Origin: Planctomycetes bacterium B3_Pla
Lineage (GTDB): Bacteria > Planctomycetota > Phycisphaerae > Sedimentisphaerales > Anaerobacaceae
NCBI GenBank assembly: GCA_005223045.1
Contig: NJBM01000014.1
Location: 86,433 to 150,432, forward strand
Direction of reading: 5' to 3'
Length of the DNA stretch: 64,000 nucleotides
The notes beneath the pieces were generated by a model. It was not told the DNA's origin. It searched no databases and saw only the letters and a list, made by a program, of their open reading frames with translations. Positions 7,467 to 14,930 of this stretch are shown here, piece by piece. A program made the position numbers and the translations under genes. Each line of letters starts with the position of its first letter. Positions within the stretch are counted from its first letter, which is position 1.

Positions 7467-9977
7467 CTACTGAGAATCAGAATCGTAGAGTCTCCGGCCC
7501 TCGCTAATAGCGCGGCGGCTGGATATTTCCGCCTGCTGACGCATTGCGTAGTCCTGCTGACGCCGCTGATCGGTTGGGCACGCCTCGAAACCCGGCATGT
7601 CCGCTCGCGGGCGTCGTTCCAGCATTTGCCTGCCGGCTTCGATGATTGCCACAGCCTCAAGGTACTCGGCAGCGCCGGTGTCCTCGAACTTAGCCAGGCA
7701 CGGACTCATTCGCGGCCGGTCGAAGCTTACCTGCGGCCCGGCATTCTGCGAGTGAGTGGCCAGCTTCGCAAATGACACGCCCGTCAGTTCGGTAAGTCGC
7801 TTGAGCTGCTTGTTATCGAGCGGGCATCGCCCGGCAAGATTGTCCGGATAGGCACAATCGTAGCGAGGATAATACGGCGCATTAAGGTCGATCCACGTTA
7901 CGACACGCTCGAATTCGTCCTCATTTAATTCGACGCCGAAATGTCCCGCGCGAATCACCTTGACAAGCCTGCTGACCTGCGAACCCCACGAGCCGGCCCC
8001 CTGCGTGTCGGATGGCCCGGCGCCGATGGCCCGGATGTACTTCTTGCGCCACAATTCGTTGTAAGAGGTGTTGAACGTGTTGGTGCGGTCGCCTGCGAGA
8101 TTGAGCGTCTTGCCGGCCTCCTGACCGTAGTCGTGACAACTGACACAGTGCCTGTCGAAAACAGGCTGCACCTCGCGTATGTAGCTAAACAATCGCGGCT
8201 CTCCCTTCCAGCCGTTAAGTTTGCTCGGCGGCCCCTCCAAAGCCATCGGCGTCTTTTTCCTAACCTGCCCCGGCGCCTCCCGGCGATTTTCATGGCAGCC
8301 CGTGCAGCCTGTTACCTCGCCCGACTGAACGACCGTTCCGCTGCGCATCGACTGCACCATCATCTTCTTGTGATCGAGAAGTTGAAAGTAAACGAACCTG
8401 TCCGAGGGCACCTCGAAATAAGCCGAGCCGTCCGCGGCCACCGGAACGGTGCCGAGAATTCGTTTGTTCTCGAAACTGTGCCAATTCAGGGCCGGGCAAT
8501 GCACGCCCTGACCGCCCCACTGCGCATGCGTCCAGAAACGCTTTTCGGGCGATTCGACCACGCGCAGATACTTCACCGCCCCGCGACTCACACCCTCCAT
8601 GTGCGTCCCCTCGTAAACATTCAGGATGTAGAAGTACCCTTTCTCGTCCTTGAAGTCACGCCGGGACGGTACGACCATCGGCCTGTGCCGCGGCCCCATC
8701 GGCATAGGATCGAAACAGCCTGGCCCCTCGGTGTGCAGCAGTATCTCGTTGCCAAACGTATCGATCAGGTAAATCCCCATCTGCTCGCCCTGCCCGGTCA
8801 TGCGCGAACAGAGGAAATATTTGTCATTCAGCGGATATGGATCTTCATACTTCGGATTCACCTTTTGGAACTTGTCAAATCCATACACATCAGGCCTGGG
8901 GCCCGCCTCGGTCACAAGATTGATCGCACCGGCGTCCCATGTGCGAACGACCGGCTTTCGGCCGTCAACGCCAAGCCGCCGGTCAATGATAGCCAGCGCC
9001 CCCCAAGGACGGTCATGGCACGAGCCGAAAACGCACAGAACCTGCTCGGTGCCGGGGATGGCGCGGGCATCGATCACGCCGCCGGGAGACCACGTATTGT
9101 TGCCCCAATAGACCGCTTGGTTCGTGCCGTCAGGGTTTATCGTCCAAAGCCCCTGGGCATCCCCGAAATTGCGGTCCACGTACTCCCAGCGGTCGTAGAG
9201 TATTCGCCCATCCGGCATAAGTGCGGCGTGGCCCTCGTGCAGTGTGCTCTTGCCGACCTGATGGATGTTGGCGCCGTCGGCGTCCATCCGAAAGAGGTTG
9301 CCCATTATGTGGCGGTTGCACATGCAATATTTAGGCTCGCGCGTCGAAGAGAAGACAATGCTGTCATCCGGCAGATATAGAGGATCGAAATCCGCCACGC
9401 CGAGTGCGCAGGTAAGCTGCCTCAGCCCCGTGCCGTCGGCGTTGATCTCGTAGATATGGTAATCGTCCTTGATGTCTTTCCGCATGGAAAAGACGATTTT
9501 GCCGCCGTCGAAATGAATCTCAGGGTCGCGCATGAGACCTTCGGACGTTTCGATCAAAGTTGTGACTTTACCTCCTCGGGCGAAGTCTATGGTCTTCATC
9601 GCCCCGCCGCCTCGAAAGCTCTTCGTGTTGATCTCGCCGGTCTTAAAAATCGTCGCGCTGTTGTGATGATCGCTCTTGTACTGGGCCCGCATGATAAACA
9701 GAATCGGCTCGCCGCTAACCAAAGGATTAGAAATGAGCGCTTCCCGCCGGAGCGATCTAAATTCCGCCTGATTCCAACGCCGTTCGATATCGCGCAGCTT
9801 CGTCAGATACTCGCCGCCGTTTGGATATTTGTCGCCGAAGGCCCTCGTCAGGTCTTCTATCGCCGCGGTCAATGCCGCCGCCTCTTCGGCTGGGACTTTA
9901 GCTTCGCATATATCCGGCAGACCCAACAAGAAAACCGCCAAAACAGCCGCAAATACACCTCGAACATAGGTTGACAT
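7467..9977 (-). CDS. HzsA-related dihaem c-type cytochrome with PD40/TolB-like propeller
   Basis: The protein has 836 residues with a Sec signal (cleavage near CEA, residue 26) and GAGGTGAAG before the ATG. Residues about 85-480 carry PD40-type propeller blades (YHIYEINADGTGLRQLT, GNLFRMDADGANIHQV). Two c-type haem motifs follow: CTGCH at 558-562 in EVTGCTGCHENRREAPG, and CVSCH at 611-615 in PVFDRHCVSCHDYG. This order matches the hydrazine synthase alpha subunit family, in which the middle and C-terminal domains each bind one haem c. No beta or gamma subunit gene is nearby, so it is called HzsA-related and not a hydrazine synthase. The likely location is periplasmic and the electron partner is unknown. 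Confidence 0.8.
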   Translation of the reverse strand: MSTYVRGVFAAVLAVFLLGLPDICEAKVPAEEAAALTAAIEDLTRAFGDKYPNGGEYLTKLRDIERRWNQAEFRSLRREALISNPLVSGEPILFIMRAQYKSDHHNSATIFKTGEINTKSFRGGGAMKTIDFARGGKVTTLIETSEGLMRDPEIHFDGGKIVFSMRKDIKDDYHIYEINADGTGLRQLTCALGVADFDPLYLPDDSIVFSSTREPKYCMCNRHIMGNLFRMDADGANIHQVGKSTLHEGHAALMPDGRILYDRWEYVDRNFGDAQGLWTINPDGTNQAVYWGNNTWSPGGVIDARAIPGTEQVLCVFGSCHDRPWGALAIIDRRLGVDGRKPVVRTWDAGAINLVTEAGPRPDVYGFDKFQKVNPKYEDPYPLNDKYFLCSRMTGQGEQMGIYLIDTFGNEILLHTEGPGCFDPMPMGPRHRPMVVPSRRDFKDEKGYFYILNVYEGTHMEGVSRGAVKYLRVVESPEKRFWTHAQWGGQGVHCPALNWHSFENKRILGTVPVAADGSAYFEVPSDRFVYFQLLDHKKMMVQSMRSGTVVQSGEVTGCTGCHENRREAPGQVRKKTPMALEGPPSKLNGWKGEPRLFSYIREVQPVFDRHCVSCHDYGQEAGKTLNLAGDRTNTFNTSYNELWRKKYIRAIGAGPSDTQGAGSWGSQVSRLVKVIRAGHFGVELNEDEFERVVTWIDLNAPYYPRYDCAYPDNLAGRCPLDNKQLKRLTELTGVSFAKLATHSQNAGPQVSFDRPRMSPCLAKFEDTGAAEYLEAVAIIEAGRQMLERRPRADMPGFEACPTDQRRQQDYAMRQQAEISSRRAISEGRRLYDSDSQ

Positions 9978-10427
9978 TCTTCACCTCAACAGCAGTTGAC
10001 CCATATCGTAACATTTGCCCTTCACATAGGATACCAAATCCACCCGCAGAATTTAAGTCTCTTTTGCCACGTTGACGGACATTTTTTCTTTGAATCTTGT
10101 TCTTGACCCGGATTTCCTCGGATAATGCGTGACAAACAGACTCACACCCGTTAAGATAGAACTTATGGATGGTCGTAGACGAAAGAGCAAAGGACGAAAT
10201 CTGGCTCCGCGCTGTGGGCTACGGCGAGATGTGGCCACAGGGCCAACCATGGAAGGAAGTTGACATTCTATTTCCGTTACGCTAAATTGCTGGCGAAAAG
10301 TGTCGTGTATCATTATGTACGGAGTAGTTGAGAAACTGATTTTCTATGTTGATCTACGCAATTTAGGTGCCGTGTGCACAAAGGCCCGAAAAGTAAGTAG
10401 CCACAGGGAGCTTGGAGAGGAATCCAT
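9978..10427. other. Gene-free spacer between divergent units
   Basis: This 450-bp stretch separates the HzsA-related gene (minus) from the coiled-coil/ATPase pair (plus). No ORF with a ribosome binding site and coding character was found. I saw no convincing promoter pair, tRNA or terminator with a T-tract. It must contain promoters for both flanking units. The last bases carry GAGGAA, the Shine-Dalgarno for the gene at 10428. Confidence 0.6.
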
Positions 10428-10967
10428 ATGTCACCCAAATGGCCGATGGGGAAAACCTACAATGTGAAATGCCCGGACGGCAGCGTGAAGACCGTTTACA
10501 GAAACGTCAATGATGCGTTCCCACTGCATCTGACCGGTTGGGAAGGCAAACTGGCTTCTGACGCAGATGTCCTTGATAAGGTCAAGGTAGACCTGAAAGC
10601 AGAATACGCGAGTAAGGTGCACGGCCTCTTATACGCACTAGACGAGCTTAATCAGCATCTCATGATGGGCTTCCGTGGTGCATACATTACGTTCCAGAGC
10701 GACCCGTGTGGAGCAGCGCAGTTCCTGCAACGCGAAGTGACCAAGCTCCTGGAAGAACAACGGCGTTTACGGGAACGGAAGCTGCAGATCGATGGGCTAA
10801 TCCAGCTCGCAAAGGCTCATGACACGAAGCCGGAAGATTTCCTTCGAGTTTTCAGCAATATTGTCGACAGCATGGCTACCCTTCGGCTTCCGGAAGCGAC
10901 GGCAGCCGAAATCGAGGAAGCGAGAAGAATTGCGCGTGAACTGGCTGGGGGAAAAGACAATGAGTAA
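10428..10967 (+). CDS. Small coiled-coil protein of unknown function, partner of the ParA-like ATPase
   Basis: The protein has 179 residues and was not recognised. GAGGAA lies six bases before the ATG. Residues 1-45 look like a small beta-rich segment (TYNVKCPDGSVKTVYRNVND). Residues about 60-80 and 95-130 are helical, with a charged coiled coil (REVTKLLEEQRRLRERKLQI). The C-terminus is also helical. There is no signal peptide or membrane segment. Its stop codon overlaps the next start in ATGAGTAA, so the two proteins are translationally coupled and probably act together, for example as an adaptor or activator of the ATPase. That role is inference. Confidence 0.75.
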   Translation: MSPKWPMGKTYNVKCPDGSVKTVYRNVNDAFPLHLTGWEGKLASDADVLDKVKVDLKAEYASKVHGLLYALDELNQHLMMGFRGAYITFQSDPCGAAQFLQREVTKLLEEQRRLRERKLQIDGLIQLAKAHDTKPEDFLRVFSNIVDSMATLRLPEATAAEIEEARRIARELAGGKDNE

Positions 10968-12177
10968 GATATTCTGTTTTGCAAGCTCGAAAGGGGGTTC
11001 AGGCAAAACCGTCCTCACTGCGACTTTTGCAACGTTCTTGACCGCTATCGGCAAGAGAACACTTATGATCGATGTCGATCGAGCTACGCATGGGCTGACG
11101 CTCCTTTACTTGAGCGAAGTGAAGAAGCACATGGACGGGATAGAGGGCGGAAATGGAACGCCAAAAGGCCTGTTTGATACGCCGCTGCATGTGAGTGACC
11201 GTGATGTGATCACACTCAATAGCCAGGTTTCACTAGTTCCTGCAACATATGACTTCAAAGAGGCTGAGGAATTCAGTCATCACGATTTCACCATCTTTCT
11301 TCGAGAGCTGCTGAAGAAGCTTCGAGAGTCATACGATTTCATTTTCTTGGACGCTCAAGCGGGCAGTGACCAACTGTCACGGCTTGCAATGAGCGGGAAG
11401 ATATCCGATGAGGTTATAATCGTAAGTGAATACGACCCTATGTCAGCCGCCGGGGTTGAGCGACTAAAGGGATTGCTTAGAGAAGAACTCACTTACATGA
11501 GGACTTGGGTGCTCCTGAATAAAATGCTCCCAGACTTCGTGGACACCTTCAGCGATTTTCTTGAAGTAACGAAGTACCTTAGCCCAATCCCGTGGGATGC
11601 CGACGTAGTCAGAGCATATTCGCGCAGACGATTGGCGTTGGATCTGGAGTACGGCAACGAATACACCCTTGCAGTGATGCAAACATTAAAGGGCCTCCTG
11701 GGTGAGGATATTGGCTCTGAAATAGAGCAGTGGGCGGAGACGCGCGCGTTGAACATACGTCAACCGCTTGAAGAGCAGTACAGAGATGCCGAGAAAGAAT
11801 TAGAGGGTTTGCTGAAAGCAAAAGCTCGTTACGAGCAAGAGCAAGTAAAGCGCCGTTTTGCGAAGAGGATGTCGTTTTTGATCACTTCTATGCTCATCTC
11901 CTTTTCTGGGTTGTATTTTGTTCTAAGAGGCGCGTATTCATTCTCTTTCTCCTCAAAGCTCATGCTCGCGTTGATCGCAGGCGGATTTTTGATGGTAGGA
12001 ATCATGTTCTCATTCTATTACGTGCAACTCTCGGAGAAAAAACGTGAATTCGGAATTGAGGAGTCTCGGTTTGTTAGGCAGGCGGGAATCCTAGAAGATC
12101 GGCTCAAACGCCTCGAGATTCTCCGCAAAGGCGACCTTAAGACCTTGATCAAGAAACGCCAAGAGCCGGTAGGATAG
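10960..12177 (+). CDS. Membrane-anchored ParA/MinD-like ATPase
   Basis: The protein has 405 residues, starting at the ATG inside ATGAGTAA. Residues 1-240 are a deviant-Walker-A P-loop ATPase: SSKGGSGKT (Lys11 is the signature lysine, Lys16 the P-loop lysine), MIDVDRATHG (Asp38/Asp40) and a Walker B-like FIFLDAQAG (127-135). Residues about 265-300 are a coiled coil, followed by a hairpin of two membrane helices (about 303-324 and 332-354) and a second coiled coil (about 360-395). ParA/MinD proteins position cargo by nucleotide-dependent dimerisation, usually on DNA or membrane. A fixed transmembrane hairpin is uncommon. No ParB, MinC/MinE or polysaccharide export gene is adjacent. By eye the codon use is less GC-rich than its neighbours, so acquisition by transfer is possible. 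Confidence 0.8.
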   Translation: MSKIFCFASSKGGSGKTVLTATFATFLTAIGKRTLMIDVDRATHGLTLLYLSEVKKHMDGIEGGNGTPKGLFDTPLHVSDRDVITLNSQVSLVPATYDFKEAEEFSHHDFTIFLRELLKKLRESYDFIFLDAQAGSDQLSRLAMSGKISDEVIIVSEYDPMSAAGVERLKGLLREELTYMRTWVLLNKMLPDFVDTFSDFLEVTKYLSPIPWDADVVRAYSRRRLALDLEYGNEYTLAVMQTLKGLLGEDIGSEIEQWAETRALNIRQPLEEQYRDAEKELEGLLKAKARYEQEQVKRRFAKRMSFLITSMLISFSGLYFVLRGAYSFSFSSKLMLALIAGGFLMVGIMFSFYYVQLSEKKREFGIEESRFVRQAGILEDRLKRLEILRKGDLKTLIKKRQEPVG

Positions 12178-12954
12178 GCAACTTGATTGCCCATGCTGCT
12201 AACATAACGTAACCCAAACCGCATGGGCAGTCCACAGGACGCCTTGCGGCGGAAACCTGCCCATCCTGCTTGCCCGGCATCCGATAAAATAGTTTCCCCA
12301 AATTCCTAATATTCTCGAGATTTATCTTGATGTTCAGCCTTACTCTGTGTATGATAACTATAGAACTACTATAGCATATAGCAGGTAGCGTATGATGGAC
12401 AGTTGAGAATGGAGCATTAAGCATGAACAGCCAGCAGACAATCGCAAACCTGTGCTCTTGAAGGCTGGTATCGAAAATCGTTAATGGAGCCCGGCGCAAC
12501 GGGAGATTGCGACCCTTTATGCAAAACAAAGCCAATTTACAGAAGGCCAAATGAATGTATGCCTCTTTTCCAAAAAGGATTATGACGATGCCGCCCACTT
12601 TTAAGCTCCAAAAACAAACCCAATTCAAAGCCAATGTCGGAAAAGCCTAATTATGAAAAACAAAGCCAATCGCCGGCCTTCGCCGGAAATCCGAAGCACG
12701 AAGCCCTAAATTCTAAACAAACCCGATTCGCGGAGGCCGCTGTGCAAAACAAAGCCAATTTGAAAAAGCCAGATGAGCATAACCTATTGATATACAAAGT
12801 GTTATGAGCTAACATTCGTCTTTTGGCCGCGAGAAAACAAAGCCAATCAAAGCCAATTTCCAGGCCCCTGGGGTTGAAACAGTATTTGCTTGGATTACAA
12901 CGGCGACGTGGTATGATATACTCTTAGAAGGAAGATTTGGAATTTTGGTGCAGG
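12178..12954. repeat. Repeat-rich spacer with AAACAAAGCCAAT phrases
   Basis: About 780 bp without a credible gene. AAACAAAGCCAAT occurs exactly at 12524, 12658, 12747 and 12835. Degenerate copies lie at 12612 (AAACAAACCCAAT) and 12715, and the CAAAGCCAAT core recurs at 12626 and 12848. Two mini-hairpins are present: GGACGCCTTGCGGCGGA at 12237-12253 and CCGGC-CTTC-GCCGG at 12673-12686. Spacing is irregular and the intervening sequences are related phrases, so this is not a CRISPR array. The tract ends at the pseudopilin gene. Confidence 0.8.
12237..12253. repeat. Mini-palindrome GGACGCCTTGCGGCGGA
   Basis: A short hairpin-capable unit (GCC-TTGC-GGC core). It differs by one base from the copy at 22466-22482 and shares its design with the one at 59096-59111. 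Confidence 0.6.
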
Positions 12955-13845
12955 ATGCGACATCAGACTGTGACACCAACTGTGTACGACGATACATCGG
13001 GCTCGACCGACGGACCGGCTGCGGCACTCCTGCTCGGACGGCATCGGCGGGCTTTTACGCTGGTCGAGCTGCTGGTCGTCATTGCGGTTATCGCCCTTCT
13101 CGCAGCGCTGTTGCAGCCGGTGCTCTCGCGGGCGAAGGCCAAGGCCCGGGAGGTGGTGTGCCTCAACAATCTCAAACAGCTTCAGACCTGCGCAAAACTC
13201 TATTCACTCGACAACGACGATTTCCTGCCGCCCAACCGATACGTCTATTATATCAACACCGGAGGACCTTCGGCCGGGTTCGATCCCAATCTGACATGGT
13301 GCGCCGGGCTTGCGCCGTTCGATACGACCACCGAGAATATCGAACGCGGCCTGCTCTTTCGTTACAATACATCGACCGAGATCTACCGCTGTCCGTCCGA
13401 CAAGTCGCGGGTGCGAACGCCCGATGGGCAATACCTGCAACTCCGGCGGACGCGCAGCTACAACATGAGCCAGTCGATCAACGGCCTGCCGGATTCCGAG
13501 CAGGCAACCTTGCTGCCGAGCTTCGCGAAGGAATCCGAGATCGACGATCCGGCGCCGTCGAAGCTGCTGTTCTTCGTCGGCGTCCACGAGGACAGCATTC
13601 TTGATTCTCACTTCGGTATCCCGCCGCGAGGCCCGATGTTCGCCGGCGTGTCGCCGCAATGGTGGGACCTCCCGACCGGCAGGCATGCGCAGGGAGGCAG
13701 TTTCTCCTTCGCCGACGGCCACGTCGAACGCTGGCGTTGGGCCGCGCCGAAGATCTTCACCGAACGCGCCCAGCCCGTCAGGCAGGATGGTGAAATGCAG
13801 GATTTCCAGAGGGTACAGCGAGGCGTCAAAGCCGAAGATCGATAG
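12955..13845 (+). CDS. Type II secretion pseudopilin-like protein (prepilin N-terminus, H-X9-DG type)
   Basis: The protein has 296 residues from the ATG at 12955. An in-frame TTG at 12937, closer to AAGGAAG, is an alternative start. After a 30-residue leader comes a prepilin peptidase site and hydrophobic helix (RRA-FTLVELLVVIAVIALL), with Ala in place of the usual Gly at -1. The remainder is a soluble beta-rich domain ending in GSFSFADGHVERWRW. This tail is characteristic of planctomycetal DUF1559-like pseudopilins. These proteins occur in many paralogs and are thought to be assembled or exported through a type II secretion-like machine. A 22-nt palindrome follows the stop codon. Confidence 0.85.
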   Translation: MRHQTVTPTVYDDTSGSTDGPAAALLLGRHRRAFTLVELLVVIAVIALLAALLQPVLSRAKAKAREVVCLNNLKQLQTCAKLYSLDNDDFLPPNRYVYYINTGGPSAGFDPNLTWCAGLAPFDTTTENIERGLLFRYNTSTEIYRCPSDKSRVRTPDGQYLQLRRTRSYNMSQSINGLPDSEQATLLPSFAKESEIDDPAPSKLLFFVGVHEDSILDSHFGIPPRGPMFAGVSPQWWDLPTGRHAQGGSFSFADGHVERWRWAAPKIFTERAQPVRQDGEMQDFQRVQRGVKAEDR

Positions 13846-13847
13846 AT

Positions 13848-13869
13848 GGTGCGATACATCGCACCCTAC
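13848..13869. repeat. 22-nt palindromic repeat, copy 1
   Basis: A perfect 7-bp stem GGTGCGA / TCGCACC with loop TACA, extended by CTAC. It starts three bases after the pseudopilin stop. No T-tract follows, so it is not a classical terminator. A second copy in the opposite orientation is at 17392-17413. Confidence 0.7.
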
Positions 13870-13990
13870 TCGTCTACGGACGATAAACTTCCAGCGCCGA
13901 ACCCGCTCAAGGCAATTGCTTTTGTCGTGCGGATTTGGTATGGTAGGGACGGAAACCGTGACAGATTTTGCTGATCTGAGGCCAACTCCG

Positions 13991-14926
13991 ATGGCACTCC
14001 AACCGGATAAATCAGGGCCGGAGACAAGCGGCTACGTCTTCGACATCAAGAAATATGCCATACATGACGGGCCGGGCATACGGACCACCGTCTTTTTCAA
14101 AGGCTGCCCCCTGCAATGCCGATGGTGCCACAATCCCGAAAGCTGGAAAAAAAGCCCGGAGCCAGGCTTTCGCAGCGTTCGCTGTGTGAGATGCGGTCAA
14201 TGCGTCGAATCATGCCAGGAGCAGGCCATCTCATTTACCGATAACGGACCTGTAACAGCCGTGGACAAATGCAATGTGTGCGGTGAATGTGTGAGTGTTT
14301 GCCTGAGCAGTGCGCGAGAGATAATCGGGCAAGAGTTGACCGTTCGCAAGGTTATGAATGAGATCGAAAAAGACATCATTTTTTACGATGAGTCGGGCGG
14401 CGGCGCAACTTTCTCCGGCGGCGAGCCGCTGATGCAGCCGGATTTCCTGCTGGCCCTGCTGAATCAGTGCCGAAGACAGGGAATACACACCGCTGTAGAT
14501 ACGACCTGCCATGCAAAACCCGAGATCATGAAGAAAGTCGCCGGGCAAACGGACTTGTTTCTCTGTGACCTCAAGTGTATGGACCCGGCTTTGCACAGAG
14601 ATTTTACGGGTGTGGACAACGAGCTGATATTGTATAATATAAGATGTCTGTCGGACGCCGGGAAGAGAATAGTGATCAGAGTGCCGATTATCCCCGGCTT
14701 TAACGACGACGAGGCTAATATCGAGACGACGGCGGAATTTGTCAAATCGCTGGGCAATGTCAGCGAAATTGATATTCTGCCGTACAACAGTGGTGGAAAA
14801 GAGAAATCGGCCCGATTGACAGCCGAGTTCGACCTTATGGAGACCGAAGTCCCGGGGGGGCAGAGTATGGCCGCGATTGCAGATGCTCTCAGAGGCTACG
14901 GATTCGACGTCAAGACAGGGGGCTAA
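13991..14926 (+). CDS. Glycyl-radical enzyme activating protein (radical SAM)
   Basis: The protein has 311 residues. The start at 13991 follows a TGAGG about ten bases upstream and begins MALQPDKSG. The radical SAM motif is CPLQCRWC (Cys-x3-Cys-x2-Cys) after HDGPGIRTTVFFKG. Two ferredoxin-like 4Fe-4S motifs follow (CVRCGQCVESC and CNVCGECVSVC), the layout of activases for glycyl radical enzymes other than classical PflA. FSGGEPLMQPDFLLALL and FLCDLKCMD are further family signatures. It should abstract hydrogen from Gly763 of the neighbour, whose start lies four bases after this stop codon. The activity requires anoxic conditions. Confidence 0.92.
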   Translation: MALQPDKSGPETSGYVFDIKKYAIHDGPGIRTTVFFKGCPLQCRWCHNPESWKKSPEPGFRSVRCVRCGQCVESCQEQAISFTDNGPVTAVDKCNVCGECVSVCLSSAREIIGQELTVRKVMNEIEKDIIFYDESGGGATFSGGEPLMQPDFLLALLNQCRRQGIHTAVDTTCHAKPEIMKKVAGQTDLFLCDLKCMDPALHRDFTGVDNELILYNIRCLSDAGKRIVIRVPIIPGFNDDEANIETTAEFVKSLGNVSEIDILPYNSGGKEKSARLTAEFDLMETEVPGGQSMAAIADALRGYGFDVKTGG

Positions 14927-14930
14927 TGAT

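Noticed and set aside
9015..9035. CVFGSCH in the HzsA-related protein as a third haem site
   Set aside because: Spacing is Cys-x4-Cys-His, and it lies in the propeller region; left uncounted.
7941..9380. Long plus-strand reading frame antisense to the HzsA-related gene
   Set aside because: No motif or start signal; the minus strand has haem motifs and a signal peptide.
7467..9977. Evidence for anammox metabolism
   Set aside because: Only an alpha-like protein is present; no hzsB/C, hydrazine dehydrogenase or related genes in the window.
10053..10313. 86-codon minus-strand ORF in the spacer
   Set aside because: No ribosome binding site, no similarity recognised, odd composition.
12524..12857. 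CRISPR array
   Set aside because: Repeats are 13 nt with unequal, partly related intervals and no cas genes.
13848..13869. Rho-independent terminator after the pseudopilin gene
   Set aside because: Stem is good but no run of T follows; a related palindrome occurs inside a coding region.
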